From Paraglaciecola mesophila (GTDB taxonomy: Bacteria > Pseudomonadota > Gammaproteobacteria > Enterobacterales > Alteromonadaceae), in the NCBI RefSeq assembly GCF_009906955.1, contig NZ_CP047656.1, positions 4,463,001 to 4,527,000 of the forward strand: 64,000 nucleotides of DNA. Direction: 5' to 3'. The position numbers were made by a program, and so were the translations under genes. Shown piece by piece: positions 23,233-33,314 of this stretch (positions within the stretch are counted from its first letter, which is position 1; the number at the start of each line of letters is the position of its first letter). Under the pieces are notes generated by a model. That model saw only the letters and a program-made list of their open reading frames with translations. It made no database searches and had not been told where the DNA came from.

Positions 23233-23574
23233 ATGGACATAAAGGCACAATCACTTTACCAAGACATGCAAAGCATGGCGTTACAAAGCAAAGCAGGGTT
23301 AGGTGAAATCAACCCTGCTAGTTTACAAGGTGTGCAAATCAATCCGTCAGGTGAGAATTTTGCAGATATGCTTGGCCATGCGATTGAGTCGGTTAATAGC
23401 ATGCAGTTGGACGCAAAGAGTCAAGCAGAGCGTTTTGAGATGGGTGACAAAAGTCTCAGTTTAGCGGATGTGATGGTCGCCAAAGAAAAATCTAGTTTAG
23501 CGTTTGAGGCAACAGTACAAGTACGCAACAAAGTACTTGAAGCCTACAAAACCATAATGAACATGCCGGTTTAG
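23233..23574 (+). CDS. fliE: flagellar hook-basal body protein FliE
   Basis: A 113-residue protein, the usual length for FliE, which links the MS ring to the proximal rod. It has FADMLGHAIESVN in the first half and the conserved C-terminal part KSSLAFEATVQVRNKVLEAYKTIMNMPV. ATG at 23233 is preceded by CCAGGAGC. It is the first gene of a run of tightly spaced genes through fliJ. Confidence 0.95.
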   Translation: MDIKAQSLYQDMQSMALQSKAGLGEINPASLQGVQINPSGENFADMLGHAIESVNSMQLDAKSQAERFEMGDKSLSLADVMVAKEKSSLAFEATVQVRNKVLEAYKTIMNMPV

Positions 23575-23584
23575 GAGCTGACAC

Positions 23585-25291
23585 GTGGCAGAAGCAACAG
23601 GTACAGAGTTGGCAATGAGCAACGCCAGCGCAGATCCATACACAGGTGGTTCAGAAGCAGAACAAAAATCTGGCTTTATGGATTCACTTGGCTCCACCGA
23701 TATGGTGCGCCAGCTCACACTTGTTGTTGCGTTAGTGATATGCGTGGCGATAGCGGTATTTATTATGATTTGGGCCCAAGAGCCTGATTATCGCCCTTTA
23801 GCCAAGATGCAGACTCAAGAATTGATCGAAGCGTTAGATTATTTTGATCAAAACCAAATTGATTATCGTCTTGAAGGTAATACTGTTTATGTAAGTTCTG
23901 ATCAGTATCAAGATATTAAACTTGGTATGGCACGCCAAGGCTTAAGTCAAGGTAATGCTGAGGGCACTGATATCATCATGCAAGACATGGGGTTTGGTGT
24001 CAGCCAACGTGTTGAGAAAGTGCGCCTTAAGCATGCTCGAGAACAACAACTTGCGCGAACATTAGAAGAAATGAGTGCGGTAACCCGAGCCAAAGTCTTA
24101 CTTGCTTTGCCAAAAGAAAATGTGTTTGCTCGTCGCGAGAAAAAAGCCAGTGCTACAGTGGTCATTACCGCGCGACGCGGTGCAATTATGGGCAGTGAAG
24201 AAGTAAATTCTATTGTCGATATCGTTGCTTCTGCAGTACAAGGTCTAGAGCCTGAGCGCGTTACAGTGACTGACAGCAACGGCCGATTGCTTAATTCTGG
24301 TTCACAAGACAGTGAAGCTGCTAGAAGTAAAAAAGAATTTGAAATGGAGCGTAAGCGCGAAAGTGAATACCTTCAAAAAATAGACTCTATATTGATCCCC
24401 GTGCTTGGTTTAGGAAATTATACAGCCCAAGCTGATGTCACCATGGATTTCACCGCAGTGGAGCAGACTAAGCGCAGTTATAACCCTGATTTACCTGCAG
24501 TGCGCAGCGAAATGACCGTCGAAGAAAACAGCGTAGGCGGCGTGTTAGGCGGTATACCAGGCGCATTAACCAATCAGCCTCCACTTGATTCCAATATTCC
24601 AGAGGAAGCAGTTGGTAGTAATACGCAAACAACTATGCCTGGGCGCAACCACAAAGAAGAAACCAGAAACTATGAGCTAGATACCACTATTAGTCATACC
24701 AAGCAGCAAACGGGTGTTATTCGTCGTTTAAGTGTTTCTGTCGCATTAGATCATATCGCCACAACTGGTGAAGATGGTACTACCTCATTCGCACCTCGCT
24801 CTCAGGCAGAGTTACTTGATATTCGCCGTTTACTGCAAGGTGGTCTCGGTTTTGATGTGACCCGCGGGGACTCGCTTGAAGTGGTCAGTATCCCATTTAG
24901 CCGAGAAGGTGAGGTGGCGTTAGAAGAAGTACCGATTTGGGAAGATCCGAAATTCATGCCTATCTTAAAGTTAGTGATTGGCGGCTTGGTGATTATTGTG
25001 CTTCTGTTAGCGGTTGTGCGGCCAATGCTACGTAAACTTATTTACCCAGAAGAGACCACGTCAAAAGATGAGTTTGATGCGGATGAAGGGCTAGACTTAG
25101 GTGATGAAACCATTAGCATGTTGTCGCAAGAATTTGATGACTCACAAGTCGGTTTCGCCGCTGATGGCAGCTTTATGTTGCCGGATCTACACAAGGACGA
25201 AGACGTACTCAAAGCGGTTCGGGCCTTGGTGGCCAATGAGCCTGAGCTATCTTCACAAGTGGTTAAAAACTGGTTATTACAAGACGAATAA
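23585..25291 (+). CDS. fliF: flagellar MS-ring protein FliF
   Basis: A 568-residue inner-membrane ring protein. There are two transmembrane helices, at about 44-63 (LTLVVALVICVAIAVFIMI) and 458-478 (ILKLVIGGLVIIVLLLAVV), with the ring-building motifs between them (YRPLAKMQTQELIEALDYFD, ARVLLALP-like AKVLLALPKENVF). The cytoplasmic C-terminal helix VLKAVRALVANEPELSSQVV at 541-560 is the FliG-binding site. The start is GTG at 23585 with AGGAG seven bases upstream, overlapping the end of fliE's context. Confidence 0.96.
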   Translation: MAEATGTELAMSNASADPYTGGSEAEQKSGFMDSLGSTDMVRQLTLVVALVICVAIAVFIMIWAQEPDYRPLAKMQTQELIEALDYFDQNQIDYRLEGNTVYVSSDQYQDIKLGMARQGLSQGNAEGTDIIMQDMGFGVSQRVEKVRLKHAREQQLARTLEEMSAVTRAKVLLALPKENVFARREKKASATVVITARRGAIMGSEEVNSIVDIVASAVQGLEPERVTVTDSNGRLLNSGSQDSEAARSKKEFEMERKRESEYLQKIDSILIPVLGLGNYTAQADVTMDFTAVEQTKRSYNPDLPAVRSEMTVEENSVGGVLGGIPGALTNQPPLDSNIPEEAVGSNTQTTMPGRNHKEETRNYELDTTISHTKQQTGVIRRLSVSVALDHIATTGEDGTTSFAPRSQAELLDIRRLLQGGLGFDVTRGDSLEVVSIPFSREGEVALEEVPIWEDPKFMPILKLVIGGLVIIVLLLAVVRPMLRKLIYPEETTSKDEFDADEGLDLGDETISMLSQEFDDSQVGFAADGSFMLPDLHKDEDVLKAVRALVANEPELSSQVVKNWLLQDE

Positions 25292-25335
25292 CCTAAGCAA
25301 CGCCCAGACTAAGTGACGAGTAAGAGATAAACATC

Positions 25336-26391
25336 ATGCCAGAAGAAAATACAGCACCAGCAACCACGGCCCCTGCAGAAAGCGGTTATGATGTTGGTAA
25401 ATTAGAAGGTGTTGAAAAAGCGGCTATTTTGCTTCTGAGTTTAACGGAAGAAGATGCCGCACAAATTCTAAAGCATTTAGAGCCTAAACAAGTACAAAGG
25501 CTAGGCCAAGCTATGGCACAAATCGATGATATGACACAGCCTAAGATTACCGCTGTGCATAAACACTTCATCGATGAAATTCAAAAATACAGCACTATTG
25601 GTTTCCAAAGCCAAGACTTTGTGAAACGCGCGTTAACTTCTGCCTTAGGCGAAGATAAAGCAGCAAACCTTATTGATCAAATTCTAATGGGCACAGGCGC
25701 TAAGGGGCTTGATTCCCTCAAATGGATGGACTCAAAACAAGTGGCTAGCATCATTCGTAACGAGCATCCACAGATTCAAACCATTGTTATGTCTTATTTA
25801 GATGCTGAACAATCCGCTGAGATCCTTGCTCAGTTCCCAGAAAAAGTACGCTTAGACTTAATGATGCGGGTGGCAAACCTAGAGGAAGTGCAGCCAGCTG
25901 CCTTGCAAGAATTAAACGAAATCATGGAAAAACAATTTGCAGGCCAAGCGGGAACGCAAGCAGCCAAAATGGGCGGCTTGAAATCTGCAGCTGATATTAT
26001 GAATTACCTTGATACCAATATCGAAGGACAACTGATGGATGCTATTCGCGAGCAAGACGAAGAAATGAGTCAACAGATCCAAGACTTAATGTTCGTGTTT
26101 GACAACTTAGCAGAGGTTGATGACCGCGCAATCCAAGCTATTCTGCGTGAAGTCCAGCAAGATGCCTTACTTAAAGCGATTAAAGGTGCAGATGAAGCCC
26201 TTAAAACGAAGATCACTGCCAATATGTCAAAGCGTGCGGCAGATATGCTACTGGACGATTTAGAAGCGCTTGGGCCAGTGCGTTTAAGCGAAGTAGAAGC
26301 CGCACAAAAAGAAATTTTGTCTGTAGCTCGCCGCTTGGCTGATGCGGGCGAAATCATGCTCGGTGGCGGAGGTGGTGATGAATTCCTATAG
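25336..26391 (+). CDS. fliG: flagellar motor switch protein FliG
   Basis: A 351-residue switch protein, about 15-20 residues longer than E. coli FliG because of an Ala/Pro-rich N-terminus. It carries GVEKAAILLLSLTEEDAA, the EHPQ motif (IRNEHPQIQTIVMSYL) in the middle domain, and the C-terminal torque domain with charged residues (DDRAIQAILREVQ, KRAADMLLDDLEALGPVRLSE). It binds FliF, FliM and the stator. The tail GGGGGDEFL is Gly-rich. Confidence 0.96.
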   Translation: MPEENTAPATTAPAESGYDVGKLEGVEKAAILLLSLTEEDAAQILKHLEPKQVQRLGQAMAQIDDMTQPKITAVHKHFIDEIQKYSTIGFQSQDFVKRALTSALGEDKAANLIDQILMGTGAKGLDSLKWMDSKQVASIIRNEHPQIQTIVMSYLDAEQSAEILAQFPEKVRLDLMMRVANLEEVQPAALQELNEIMEKQFAGQAGTQAAKMGGLKSAADIMNYLDTNIEGQLMDAIREQDEEMSQQIQDLMFVFDNLAEVDDRAIQAILREVQQDALLKAIKGADEALKTKITANMSKRAADMLLDDLEALGPVRLSEVEAAQKEILSVARRLADAGEIMLGGGGGDEFL

Positions 26392-26424
26392 CCTTTTGGC
26401 ACTAAGTGGCAGTAGCCCGGCGTC

Positions 26425-27228
26425 ATGAACAAGTATAATGATAGTGAACAGGATAAAGACATCAGCGCCTGGGATCTGCCCTTTGTCGAGGATCAAAGCA
26501 AAGCCGATAGCACCACAACCAATGCGTTAAATCGCCGCTCGAATTGGAAATATGAACCTCCTGAAAATCAAGCGGATGAAGAAGAAGAGTTTAGCCCCCC
26601 TACGGCGCAAGAAATTGAATCCATTCGAGAAGCAGCTCAAGGTGAAGGGTTTGAAGCGGGTAAACAAGAGGGGCTAGAAAAAGGTCATCAAGAGGGATTT
26701 GAGCAGGGCAAAGAGCAAGGATTCGAACAAGGGCTTGAAGAGGGAAGAGCGCAAGGGTTAGCCGAAGCGCAAGAAACCATTCATCAGCAACTTGAAAGCT
26801 GGCAGAGCTTGCTATCAACGCTGCATCAACCTGTGGCTTTAGTGGAAGATGCCCTGCAAAAAGAGCTGGTATCTTTAGCCGTATCTCTTGCAAAGTCAGT
26901 GATTCGAGCCGAAGTAAAAACCAATTCAGATATTATTTTTAACGCCTTAAGCGAGGGGCTAAAAGCGCTTCCCATCAATGAAAAACAGTATCAAATTCAT
27001 TTGCACCCGGAGGATTTAGCATTAGTTACTGTGCACTTTAGTGAACAAGAAATTGAAAAGCATGGATGGCAGTTAGTGGAAGCCCCTAATTTATCTCAAG
27101 GTGGCTGTGATATTGTTACTCAAAGTAATGCGGTTGATGTAAGTATTGAACGCCGGGTTAAAGACGTATTGGACAAGTTCCTATTAGAGCAAGGGTTAGA
27201 CACCATTACAGCTGGCGAAGATGAGTAG
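26425..27228 (+). CDS. fliH: flagellar assembly protein FliH
   Basis: A 267-residue regulator of the export ATPase FliI. Glycine occurs at every fourth position from residue 75 to 111 (ten in a row), the GxxxG helix characteristic of FliH and the related YscL. The C-terminal half has ELVSLAVSLAKSVIRAEVK and IHLHPEDLALV, which contact FliI. The N-terminal segment with Trp residues probably docks to FliN and FlhA. ATG at 26425; no strong ribosome site is seen. Confidence 0.92.
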   Translation: MNKYNDSEQDKDISAWDLPFVEDQSKADSTTTNALNRRSNWKYEPPENQADEEEEFSPPTAQEIESIREAAQGEGFEAGKQEGLEKGHQEGFEQGKEQGFEQGLEEGRAQGLAEAQETIHQQLESWQSLLSTLHQPVALVEDALQKELVSLAVSLAKSVIRAEVKTNSDIIFNALSEGLKALPINEKQYQIHLHPEDLALVTVHFSEQEIEKHGWQLVEAPNLSQGGCDIVTQSNAVDVSIERRVKDVLDKFLLEQGLDTITAGEDE

Positions 27229-27231
27229 TCG

Positions 27232-28569
27232 ATGATGCCACTTTCGTTGTTAGAGAACATTAAAGCACTGCAACAACAGATACCTCAAGCACCCGTCGTT
27301 GCGGCGGGCAAGCTGGTGCGTGGAATCGGGTTAACTCTAGAAGCGGTAGGGTGTCAAATGCCGGTGGGAAGCCAATGCTTGATTCAAACTGTTGATGGTG
27401 AAATCGAAGCTGAAGTGGTTGGGTTTGCTGAGCATATTACTTATTTAATGCCGACTCAGGCAGTCAAAGGCATAGTGCCAGGCTCGCGGGTTCAGCCGCT
27501 TAATCGTGAGCAAGGGTTACCCGTAGGTATGTCTCTTTTGGGGCGGGTGGTTGACGGCAATGGTCAACCTCTAGACGGTCTCGGAGCCATCAAAGCAGAA
27601 AAGCGCGTTCCGTTAACTCGCCCGCCCATGAACCCTCTTTCCAGAAAGCCAATTCGTGAACCACTAGATGTGGGAGTGCGGGCTATTAATAGCATGATAA
27701 CAGTCGGTAGCGGCCAACGCATGGGGTTGTTTGCAGGCAGTGGTGTGGGTAAAAGTGTATTGCTAGGCATGATGACCCGAGGCACAAGTGCTGATGTGGT
27801 GGTTGTTGGGTTAGTGGGTGAACGTGGGCGAGAGGTAAAAGAGTTTATCCAAGATATTTTAGGCGATGAAGAGCGTCAAAAAGCCGTGGTGGTAGCAGCC
27901 CCTGCCGATACGTCACCGTTAATGCGTTTAAAAGGATGTGAAACCGCGGTCACGATTGCCGAGTATTTTCGCGATAAAGGCATGAATGTGCTGTTACTTG
28001 TTGATTCGTTAACTCGTTACGCGATGGCCCAGCGAGAAATTGCACTCGCGGTAGGTGAGCCACCTGCGACAAAAGGCTATCCGCCTTCTGTATTTGCCCG
28101 CTTGCCTGCGTTAGTTGAGCGGGCCGGAAATGGTGGGGAGCACCAAGGTTCTATTACTGCATTTTACACTGTGCTAACCGAAGGGGACGATTTACAAGAT
28201 CCTATCGCTGACTCGGCAAGAGCGATATTAGATGGGCATATCGTACTCTCGCGCCAACTAGCAGATTCAGGTCATTATCCTGCAATTGATATTGAAGCCT
28301 CTATTAGCCGCGTGATGCCTATGGTCGTTAGCCCTGAACATGTTCAAGTTGCCCGACGCATAAGACAAGTGTATTCAACTTACCAGCAAAACCGGGATCT
28401 TATTAGCATAGGTGCTTACACCAGAGGGAATGATCCGCGCATTGACTTATCGATTAAGGCTGAACCAGCCATCAATGCTTTTCTACAACAAGGTATGCAG
28501 CAAATATTACCTTTTGAGGAAAGTGTCGAAACTATGGTCAAGCTTGGCACTGGGCTGGGCCCCGCATGA
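27232..28569 (+). CDS. fliI: flagellar type III export ATPase FliI
   Basis: A 445-residue ATPase related to F1-beta. Walker A is AGSGVGKS at 168-175; Walker B lies in VLLLVDSLTRYAMAQREIAL, and GERGREVKEF carries the catalytic glutamate. FARLPALVERAGNG is the arginine-finger region. It drives substrate release with FliH and FliJ. The ATG at 27232 follows the fliH stop by three bases. Confidence 0.97.
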   Translation: MMPLSLLENIKALQQQIPQAPVVAAGKLVRGIGLTLEAVGCQMPVGSQCLIQTVDGEIEAEVVGFAEHITYLMPTQAVKGIVPGSRVQPLNREQGLPVGMSLLGRVVDGNGQPLDGLGAIKAEKRVPLTRPPMNPLSRKPIREPLDVGVRAINSMITVGSGQRMGLFAGSGVGKSVLLGMMTRGTSADVVVVGLVGERGREVKEFIQDILGDEERQKAVVVAAPADTSPLMRLKGCETAVTIAEYFRDKGMNVLLLVDSLTRYAMAQREIALAVGEPPATKGYPPSVFARLPALVERAGNGGEHQGSITAFYTVLTEGDDLQDPIADSARAILDGHIVLSRQLADSGHYPAIDIEASISRVMPMVVSPEHVQVARRIRQVYSTYQQNRDLISIGAYTRGNDPRIDLSIKAEPAINAFLQQGMQQILPFEESVETMVKLGTGLGPA

Positions 28570-28608
28570 TGACTGTTGTTCATTCCTGTTGTCAAAAAGG
28601 AGCGCAAT

Positions 28609-29049
28609 ATGCCCGTTAGTAAGCAATTGCAAATGGTGGCAGATTGGGAGCGACGTAAAGAGCAAAAAATGGCCACAGACTACCAGTTAGCTCAGCAGAA
28701 TGTGGTGGATAATCAAAATAAACTCACAGGGTTAGAGCAATATCGCGTTAACTATCTAAAAGAGGGGATCCGTAAAGGACAACTTGGTTTAGCTGCGAAG
28801 AATTATGGGCAGCACCAGTCCTTCGTGGGGAAAATTGATGCTGCATGTGAACAACAAACCAAGCAAGTCAGCAATGCACTTGTAGTGGCTGAGCAGCGCA
28901 AGACACAATGGCTTGCTCAGCAACGAAAGCGAAAAGCTGTGGAAATGTTACTCGATAAGCAAGCCCTTAAGATTCAGCAAAAGCAAGATAGGGCAGAACA
29001 GCAAATGCTGGATGAACTTGCGTTACAAAAGTTTCTGCGCAGTAAATAA
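28609..29049 (+). CDS. fliJ: flagellar export protein FliJ
   Basis: A 146-residue, highly charged coiled-coil protein, the size of E. coli FliJ. It has Gln/Lys-rich heptads (ADWERRKEQKMATDYQLAQQ, EQRKTQWLAQQRKRKAVEML). It is a central-stalk-like partner of FliI. The frame opens at a TTG at 28576, but the ATG at 28609 preceded by AAAAAGGAGCGC is the likely start. Confidence 0.9.
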   Translation: MPVSKQLQMVADWERRKEQKMATDYQLAQQNVVDNQNKLTGLEQYRVNYLKEGIRKGQLGLAAKNYGQHQSFVGKIDAACEQQTKQVSNALVVAEQRKTQWLAQQRKRKAVEMLLDKQALKIQQKQDRAEQQMLDELALQKFLRSK

Positions 29050-29149
29050 TATTCGTTTAATTACTGGCTACCCTCTCTATAGGTAAACACCTTTAAGCAC
29101 TTCTACACATCCTCTTGTCTTAGTCTGCTTCGCGCATATTCATCTAAGT

Positions 29150-29165
29150 TGGAATGAACATTGCT
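29150..29165 (+). promoter_or_regulatory. candidate sigma-54 promoter of fliK
   Basis: TGGAAT-GAACA-TTGCT: perfect -12 half, two mismatches in the -24 half, correct 12-base GG-GC spacing. It lies in the 272-base gap between fliJ and fliK, giving a leader of roughly 145 bases. Nothing else was recognised in that gap. Confidence 0.6.
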
Positions 29166-29321
29166 CTTATTCATTCAAGAAACAGTTTAAGTACTAAAAA
29201 CCAAGAGATAGAGTTGTGAAAATAGCGCCATTAGCGCCTAATGCCATTCAATAACAATTCTTAACCTTTTGTTTTTAAATAGAATAATTATTTTTTCACA
29301 CTTGGGTGTAGAGGATGTTAA

Positions 29322-31610
29322 ATGCTGCAACAAATTGCCACCGCTAAATCAGACGTTGCCGCTTATGCGGTTGATGTGAGTGATGAAGCTGCCTCTAAGC
29401 TGCAAAATGCAGATGAATTTGCCTTCATGTTAGCCAAGGAGAATCAATCTCATCAATCAGCAAAAGGCGCGCCTGAAGCAAAAGCCGATATACAGCCAGG
29501 CGCTAGAAAAATACATAAGCAAGTTGCTCAACAAAGTGATGTCGCAATAGAAAAGGCGACCCAAGACTCTCTATCAAATACGCCAACTACTGACGAATCA
29601 AATACGATAGGCAAACAAGCGCAGTCATTTGCTGCAGCGCAAGAAAAAACGGTTGCAACTGATAGCGACGGTCTTGCCAGTCACAATTCACCGAAAAACA
29701 AATCTGACGCCACAGGCGTCGACATATTGGCACAAGCTCAGGTGGACACAGTTGAGGCTAACGTGTCTCTATCAGAACAGGTTGATACGTTGGTCACCAC
29801 AGTCATTAACGATGACTCACAGGGCAATCATTGGTTATCAATAGTTGAGCAGCTTGTGGCAAACACACAAAGTAAGGGGAACAGCGAAGCACAAAGCGAT
29901 AACCAAGACGCGGGCGTGGCCAATAAAAGCTTGCACAATGAAGTGACTAGCGGCTTAGATTTGCCCATCAGTGCAGAGGATGTGGTCGAGACGATTTCAG
30001 GCTCAAAGGCAAGTGATGTTAATTCTGTTCTACCAGAAGATGACGCGTTAGCACTTATCGCAGCTTTGTTGGGCAAAATGAAAAATACCCAGCTCGATAC
30101 CAAATCAGCGCAAAGCGCAACTGAGCATAGCGATGAAGGTAAAATCCCCGCTGATGATGTGAGTAAAATGATGGCTGCACTTGAAGGGCAACCAGAACTA
30201 ATGAATGCGTTAAAACAGTTACTCACAACACAAGAGCAGATTAGCGATGAGTCAAAAGTAGCCCTTGGCAATACCGATGCAGAAGTGTCACTTGAGGCGA
30301 CGACTACCGAAGTTTCAGGCGGGCTAATACAATCTTCAGAGGAGCAATTAGTACTTAATGAACAAGAACTAGCGGATCTTGCTCAAGCAGTTGCTAGCCT
30401 AATGAATGCAAAAGCCGCCACGACAAAAGAAACAGCAAAGGGTGAGGTCGCGATACAAACATCTACGATAAAGCAGAGCGAGCCAGAAGCGAACAGTAGC
30501 GAAACCGTGTCGAAACTTATTGAACCGGTTACTTTTGTTTCCGAGCCAGACGCTGCTGCCTCTGAACCAGGCGGTGCGCTATCGCAACAACAACTTGTCT
30601 TGTTAGAAAGCACACCTGAATTGAAAAAGCTTCTACAGTTACCTCCAGAAAAACTTGAGAGCGCCTTAGCGATATTAGCCAAGCAATTGCAGCAAGGAGG
30701 CACAGCAAGTACGAAATCAACGAGTGAATCCACTATTGGCACAGTGGTACACAGCTTAGGTCAGATAGAGAATGACGTCGCGCCCTCTACATCCCCTGAT
30801 TTGAATAACCTTTTGAGTAAAGCTGAGACTAAAGTAGACGGTAGCGCTGATTTCATTTCGGCTTTAAAAACAGGCTTGGCTGAAGTAAAAGCCCAGCTTG
30901 AAAAGGGCCGTGAGCCCGGGATCGATTTGAAGACCTTGGTGAATGACGCCATAAAATCGTCACCAGAGTTGGCAAGCAATATGCTTTCATCTAAGCCTGA
31001 GCAGGTAGAATTGGCTACACGGTCAATGCTGCAGGTGGTAGACGTGGCACAACTGATGAGTAGCGCGCTAGAACAGACTTCGCATCAGCACTCGGTCAAT
31101 GCTACCTATCGTGAGCAGGGCATCAATATGGTTGAACAAAGTAAGGCAAGCCAGTTACAACAAGGTCAGTTTGATAAAGCCTTAAATTTAGCCAAACCTG
31201 AAGCGCATCAGCAATTAGCTGAAAAAGTACGTTTTATGGTGAATGCCAATCAGTTGGTTGCAGACATCCGTTTAGATCCAGCTGAATTAGGTTCAATGCA
31301 TGTAAAGGTGTCGGTAAGTGGAGAATCAGCGAACGTGAGTTTCGTGGTGCAATCGTTACATGCCAAAGAAGCGATTGATAATGCTGCTCCGAAGCTAAAA
31401 GAAATGCTAGCTGAAAAGGGCATTGAGTTAGGACAATCATCCGTCGAGCAAGGGTCGCAAGAGAAGAGCGACGAGCAACAAATGGCCGACAATGGCAATA
31501 GTCATGGGCGTAATGCTGAGCAAGGGTTGGCTGAAAGCGAAGTGCCAGAAGGTGTATTACAGCAGCCAATCGTGAACGGTGCTTTAGGTGGTATAGATTA
31601 CTTTGTTTAA
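29322..31610 (+). CDS. fliK: flagellar hook-length control protein FliK
   Basis: A 762-residue protein, far longer than enteric FliK (about 400) and largely Ser/Thr/Glu/Ala-rich low-complexity sequence, as expected for the secreted ruler part. The C-terminal Flg_hook domain is clear at about 620-715: LAEKVRFMVNANQLVADIRLDP, LGSMHVKVSVSGESANVSFV, ALKEMLAEKGIELG-like segments. It switches FlhB from hook to filament substrates. ATG at 29322 with GAGG seven bases upstream. Confidence 0.92.
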   Translation: MLQQIATAKSDVAAYAVDVSDEAASKLQNADEFAFMLAKENQSHQSAKGAPEAKADIQPGARKIHKQVAQQSDVAIEKATQDSLSNTPTTDESNTIGKQAQSFAAAQEKTVATDSDGLASHNSPKNKSDATGVDILAQAQVDTVEANVSLSEQVDTLVTTVINDDSQGNHWLSIVEQLVANTQSKGNSEAQSDNQDAGVANKSLHNEVTSGLDLPISAEDVVETISGSKASDVNSVLPEDDALALIAALLGKMKNTQLDTKSAQSATEHSDEGKIPADDVSKMMAALEGQPELMNALKQLLTTQEQISDESKVALGNTDAEVSLEATTTEVSGGLIQSSEEQLVLNEQELADLAQAVASLMNAKAATTKETAKGEVAIQTSTIKQSEPEANSSETVSKLIEPVTFVSEPDAAASEPGGALSQQQLVLLESTPELKKLLQLPPEKLESALAILAKQLQQGGTASTKSTSESTIGTVVHSLGQIENDVAPSTSPDLNNLLSKAETKVDGSADFISALKTGLAEVKAQLEKGREPGIDLKTLVNDAIKSSPELASNMLSSKPEQVELATRSMLQVVDVAQLMSSALEQTSHQHSVNATYREQGINMVEQSKASQLQQGQFDKALNLAKPEAHQQLAEKVRFMVNANQLVADIRLDPAELGSMHVKVSVSGESANVSFVVQSLHAKEAIDNAAPKLKEMLAEKGIELGQSSVEQGSQEKSDEQQMADNGNSHGRNAEQGLAESEVPEGVLQQPIVNGALGGIDYFV

Positions 31611-31689
31611 CGTTATCGACGGCGCTTATCGATTGCGATTTTCTGAGTAAGAACGATAATAGCAGCACTTTATTATTTAAGGCGTACTC

Positions 31690-32217
31690 ATGGCTGAAGA
31701 AGAATTACAAATGGAAGACGGCGGTAAAAAAAGTAAACTTATGATGATTATCATCATAGTGGTTGTTTTACTGTTAGGGGGCGGAGCTGCCGCTTATTTT
31801 TTATTGGGTGGTGAAGGTGACGCGGCTATGGAGGCGGGAGCTGAGCAAGTGCAAGGGGACAGTGAAGAGGCGTCTATGTCGGCACCGGTGAAAACAGGTA
31901 CCGCCTTGTACGTAGCGATACCCAACCCAATCACATTCAATGTGCCTGGCACCACTAGGGATAGATTAGTTGAGATAAAAGTACAATTGATGGTACGCGG
32001 TAGTGATGCCGAAGAGCAGGTGAAAATGCATATTCCGTCTATCCAAGGCGCATTAAATCGGGCATTTAGCCAAGCAAATGCTGATGACTTAATCACTGAG
32101 GCAGGTAAAGCAGCGATACGAGATAACGCATTGAAGGAAGTGCAGAAAACGTTGAAAGACGTGTCAGGTAATGAATTGGTTGAGCAAGTATTGTTCACTG
32201 GTTTTGTGATGCAATAA
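31690..32217 (+). CDS. fliL: flagellar basal body-associated protein FliL
   Basis: A 175-residue inner-membrane protein with one transmembrane helix near residues 16-40 (KLMMIIIIVVVLLLGGGAAAYFLLGG), an acidic linker, and a periplasmic domain (ALYVAIPNPITFNVPG, RDRLVEIKVQLMVRG) that rings the stator. It heads the fliLMNOPQR gene group. It ends with the usual hydrophobic VLFTGFVMQ. Confidence 0.94.
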   Translation: MAEEELQMEDGGKKSKLMMIIIIVVVLLLGGGAAAYFLLGGEGDAAMEAGAEQVQGDSEEASMSAPVKTGTALYVAIPNPITFNVPGTTRDRLVEIKVQLMVRGSDAEEQVKMHIPSIQGALNRAFSQANADDLITEAGKAAIRDNALKEVQKTLKDVSGNELVEQVLFTGFVMQ

Positions 32218-32235
32218 GCATAAGCGAGAAAGAGA

Positions 32236-33294
32236 TTGAGCGACTTATTATCCCAAGATGAAATCGATGCGCTACTTCACGGAGTAGACGAAGTCGAAGA
32301 AGAAGACGTTGAAGAGACGCAAGGCGATGGCTCTGCGCTTGAGTATGACTTCTCTTCGCAGGATCGTATCGTCAGGGGAAGAATGCCAACACTGGAAATC
32401 GTAAATGAACGATTTGCCAGACATATGCGTGTTAGCTTGTTTAATATGATGCGCCGTTCGGCTGAAGTATCAATTAATGGTATCCAAATGATTAAATTTG
32501 GAGAATATATTCATACTTTGTTTGTTCCGACTAGCTTAAATATGGTGCGCTTTCGTCCTTTAAAGGGCACAGGCTTGATCACTATGGAAGCGCGCTTGGT
32601 ATTTATTTTAGTTGACAACTTTTTCGGTGGTGATGGCCGATACCATGCCAAAATAGAAGGGCGAGAGTTTACCCCCACTGAAAGACGAATTATTCAAATG
32701 TTGCTTAAGCTTATTTTTGAAGATTACAAAGAAGCATGGGCACCGGTGATGGATGTATCTTTTGAGTATTTGGACTCGGAAGTAAACCCAGCTATGGCGA
32801 ACATTGTGAGCCCGACCGAAGTGGTGGTGATCAGTTCTTTTCATATTGAACTTGATGGTGGCGGTGGTGATTTTCACGTGTCTTTGCCTTATTCCATGCT
32901 TGAGCCAATTCGAGAATTACTCGATGCGGGTGTGCAAAGTGATAAGGAAGATACCGACCTGCGTTGGAGTAAAGCGTTACGGGATGAAATCATGGATGTT
33001 AAAGTTGAACTATCAACCCATATGATGGATTTAACCCTTAGCTTACAAAAAATTATGGACATGAAAGCCGGAGATATTATCCCGATAGATATGCCCGAGC
33101 ACATTACCGTAATGATTGAAGAACTACCTACTTTTAGAGCCAAGCTTGGTCGTTCTCGTGACAACCTAGCGCTTAAAATTACCGATAAAATTCCGCGTCC
33201 CACCTCTGTGAAATCGGAATTACAACTATTAACCAAAGGCGGTCGCAGAATCGACAGCGACGCTGAGTTACAAACCCTTGAAGATGATTTGTAG
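32236..33294 (+). CDS. fliM: flagellar motor switch protein FliM
   Basis: A 352-residue switch protein. The N-terminal peptide SDLLSQDEIDALLHG is the CheY-P binding site, so the TTG codon at 32236 must be the start, read as Met. The middle domain (RMPTLEIVNERFARHMRVSL, FFGGDGR) binds FliG, and the C-terminal SpoA domain has IPIDMPEHITVMIEELPTF. GAAAGAGA lies just upstream. Translation from TTG may keep FliM levels low. Confidence 0.95.
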   Translation: MSDLLSQDEIDALLHGVDEVEEEDVEETQGDGSALEYDFSSQDRIVRGRMPTLEIVNERFARHMRVSLFNMMRRSAEVSINGIQMIKFGEYIHTLFVPTSLNMVRFRPLKGTGLITMEARLVFILVDNFFGGDGRYHAKIEGREFTPTERRIIQMLLKLIFEDYKEAWAPVMDVSFEYLDSEVNPAMANIVSPTEVVVISSFHIELDGGGGDFHVSLPYSMLEPIRELLDAGVQSDKEDTDLRWSKALRDEIMDVKVELSTHMMDLTLSLQKIMDMKAGDIIPIDMPEHITVMIEELPTFRAKLGRSRDNLALKITDKIPRPTSVKSELQLLTKGGRRIDSDAELQTLEDDL

Positions 33295-33314
33295 CCAATC
33301 AAGAGGCAAATATT

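Noticed and set aside
31234..31668. Minus-strand open frame at the end of fliK
   Set aside because: Lies opposite the conserved Flg_hook domain; no ribosome site or recognisable product.
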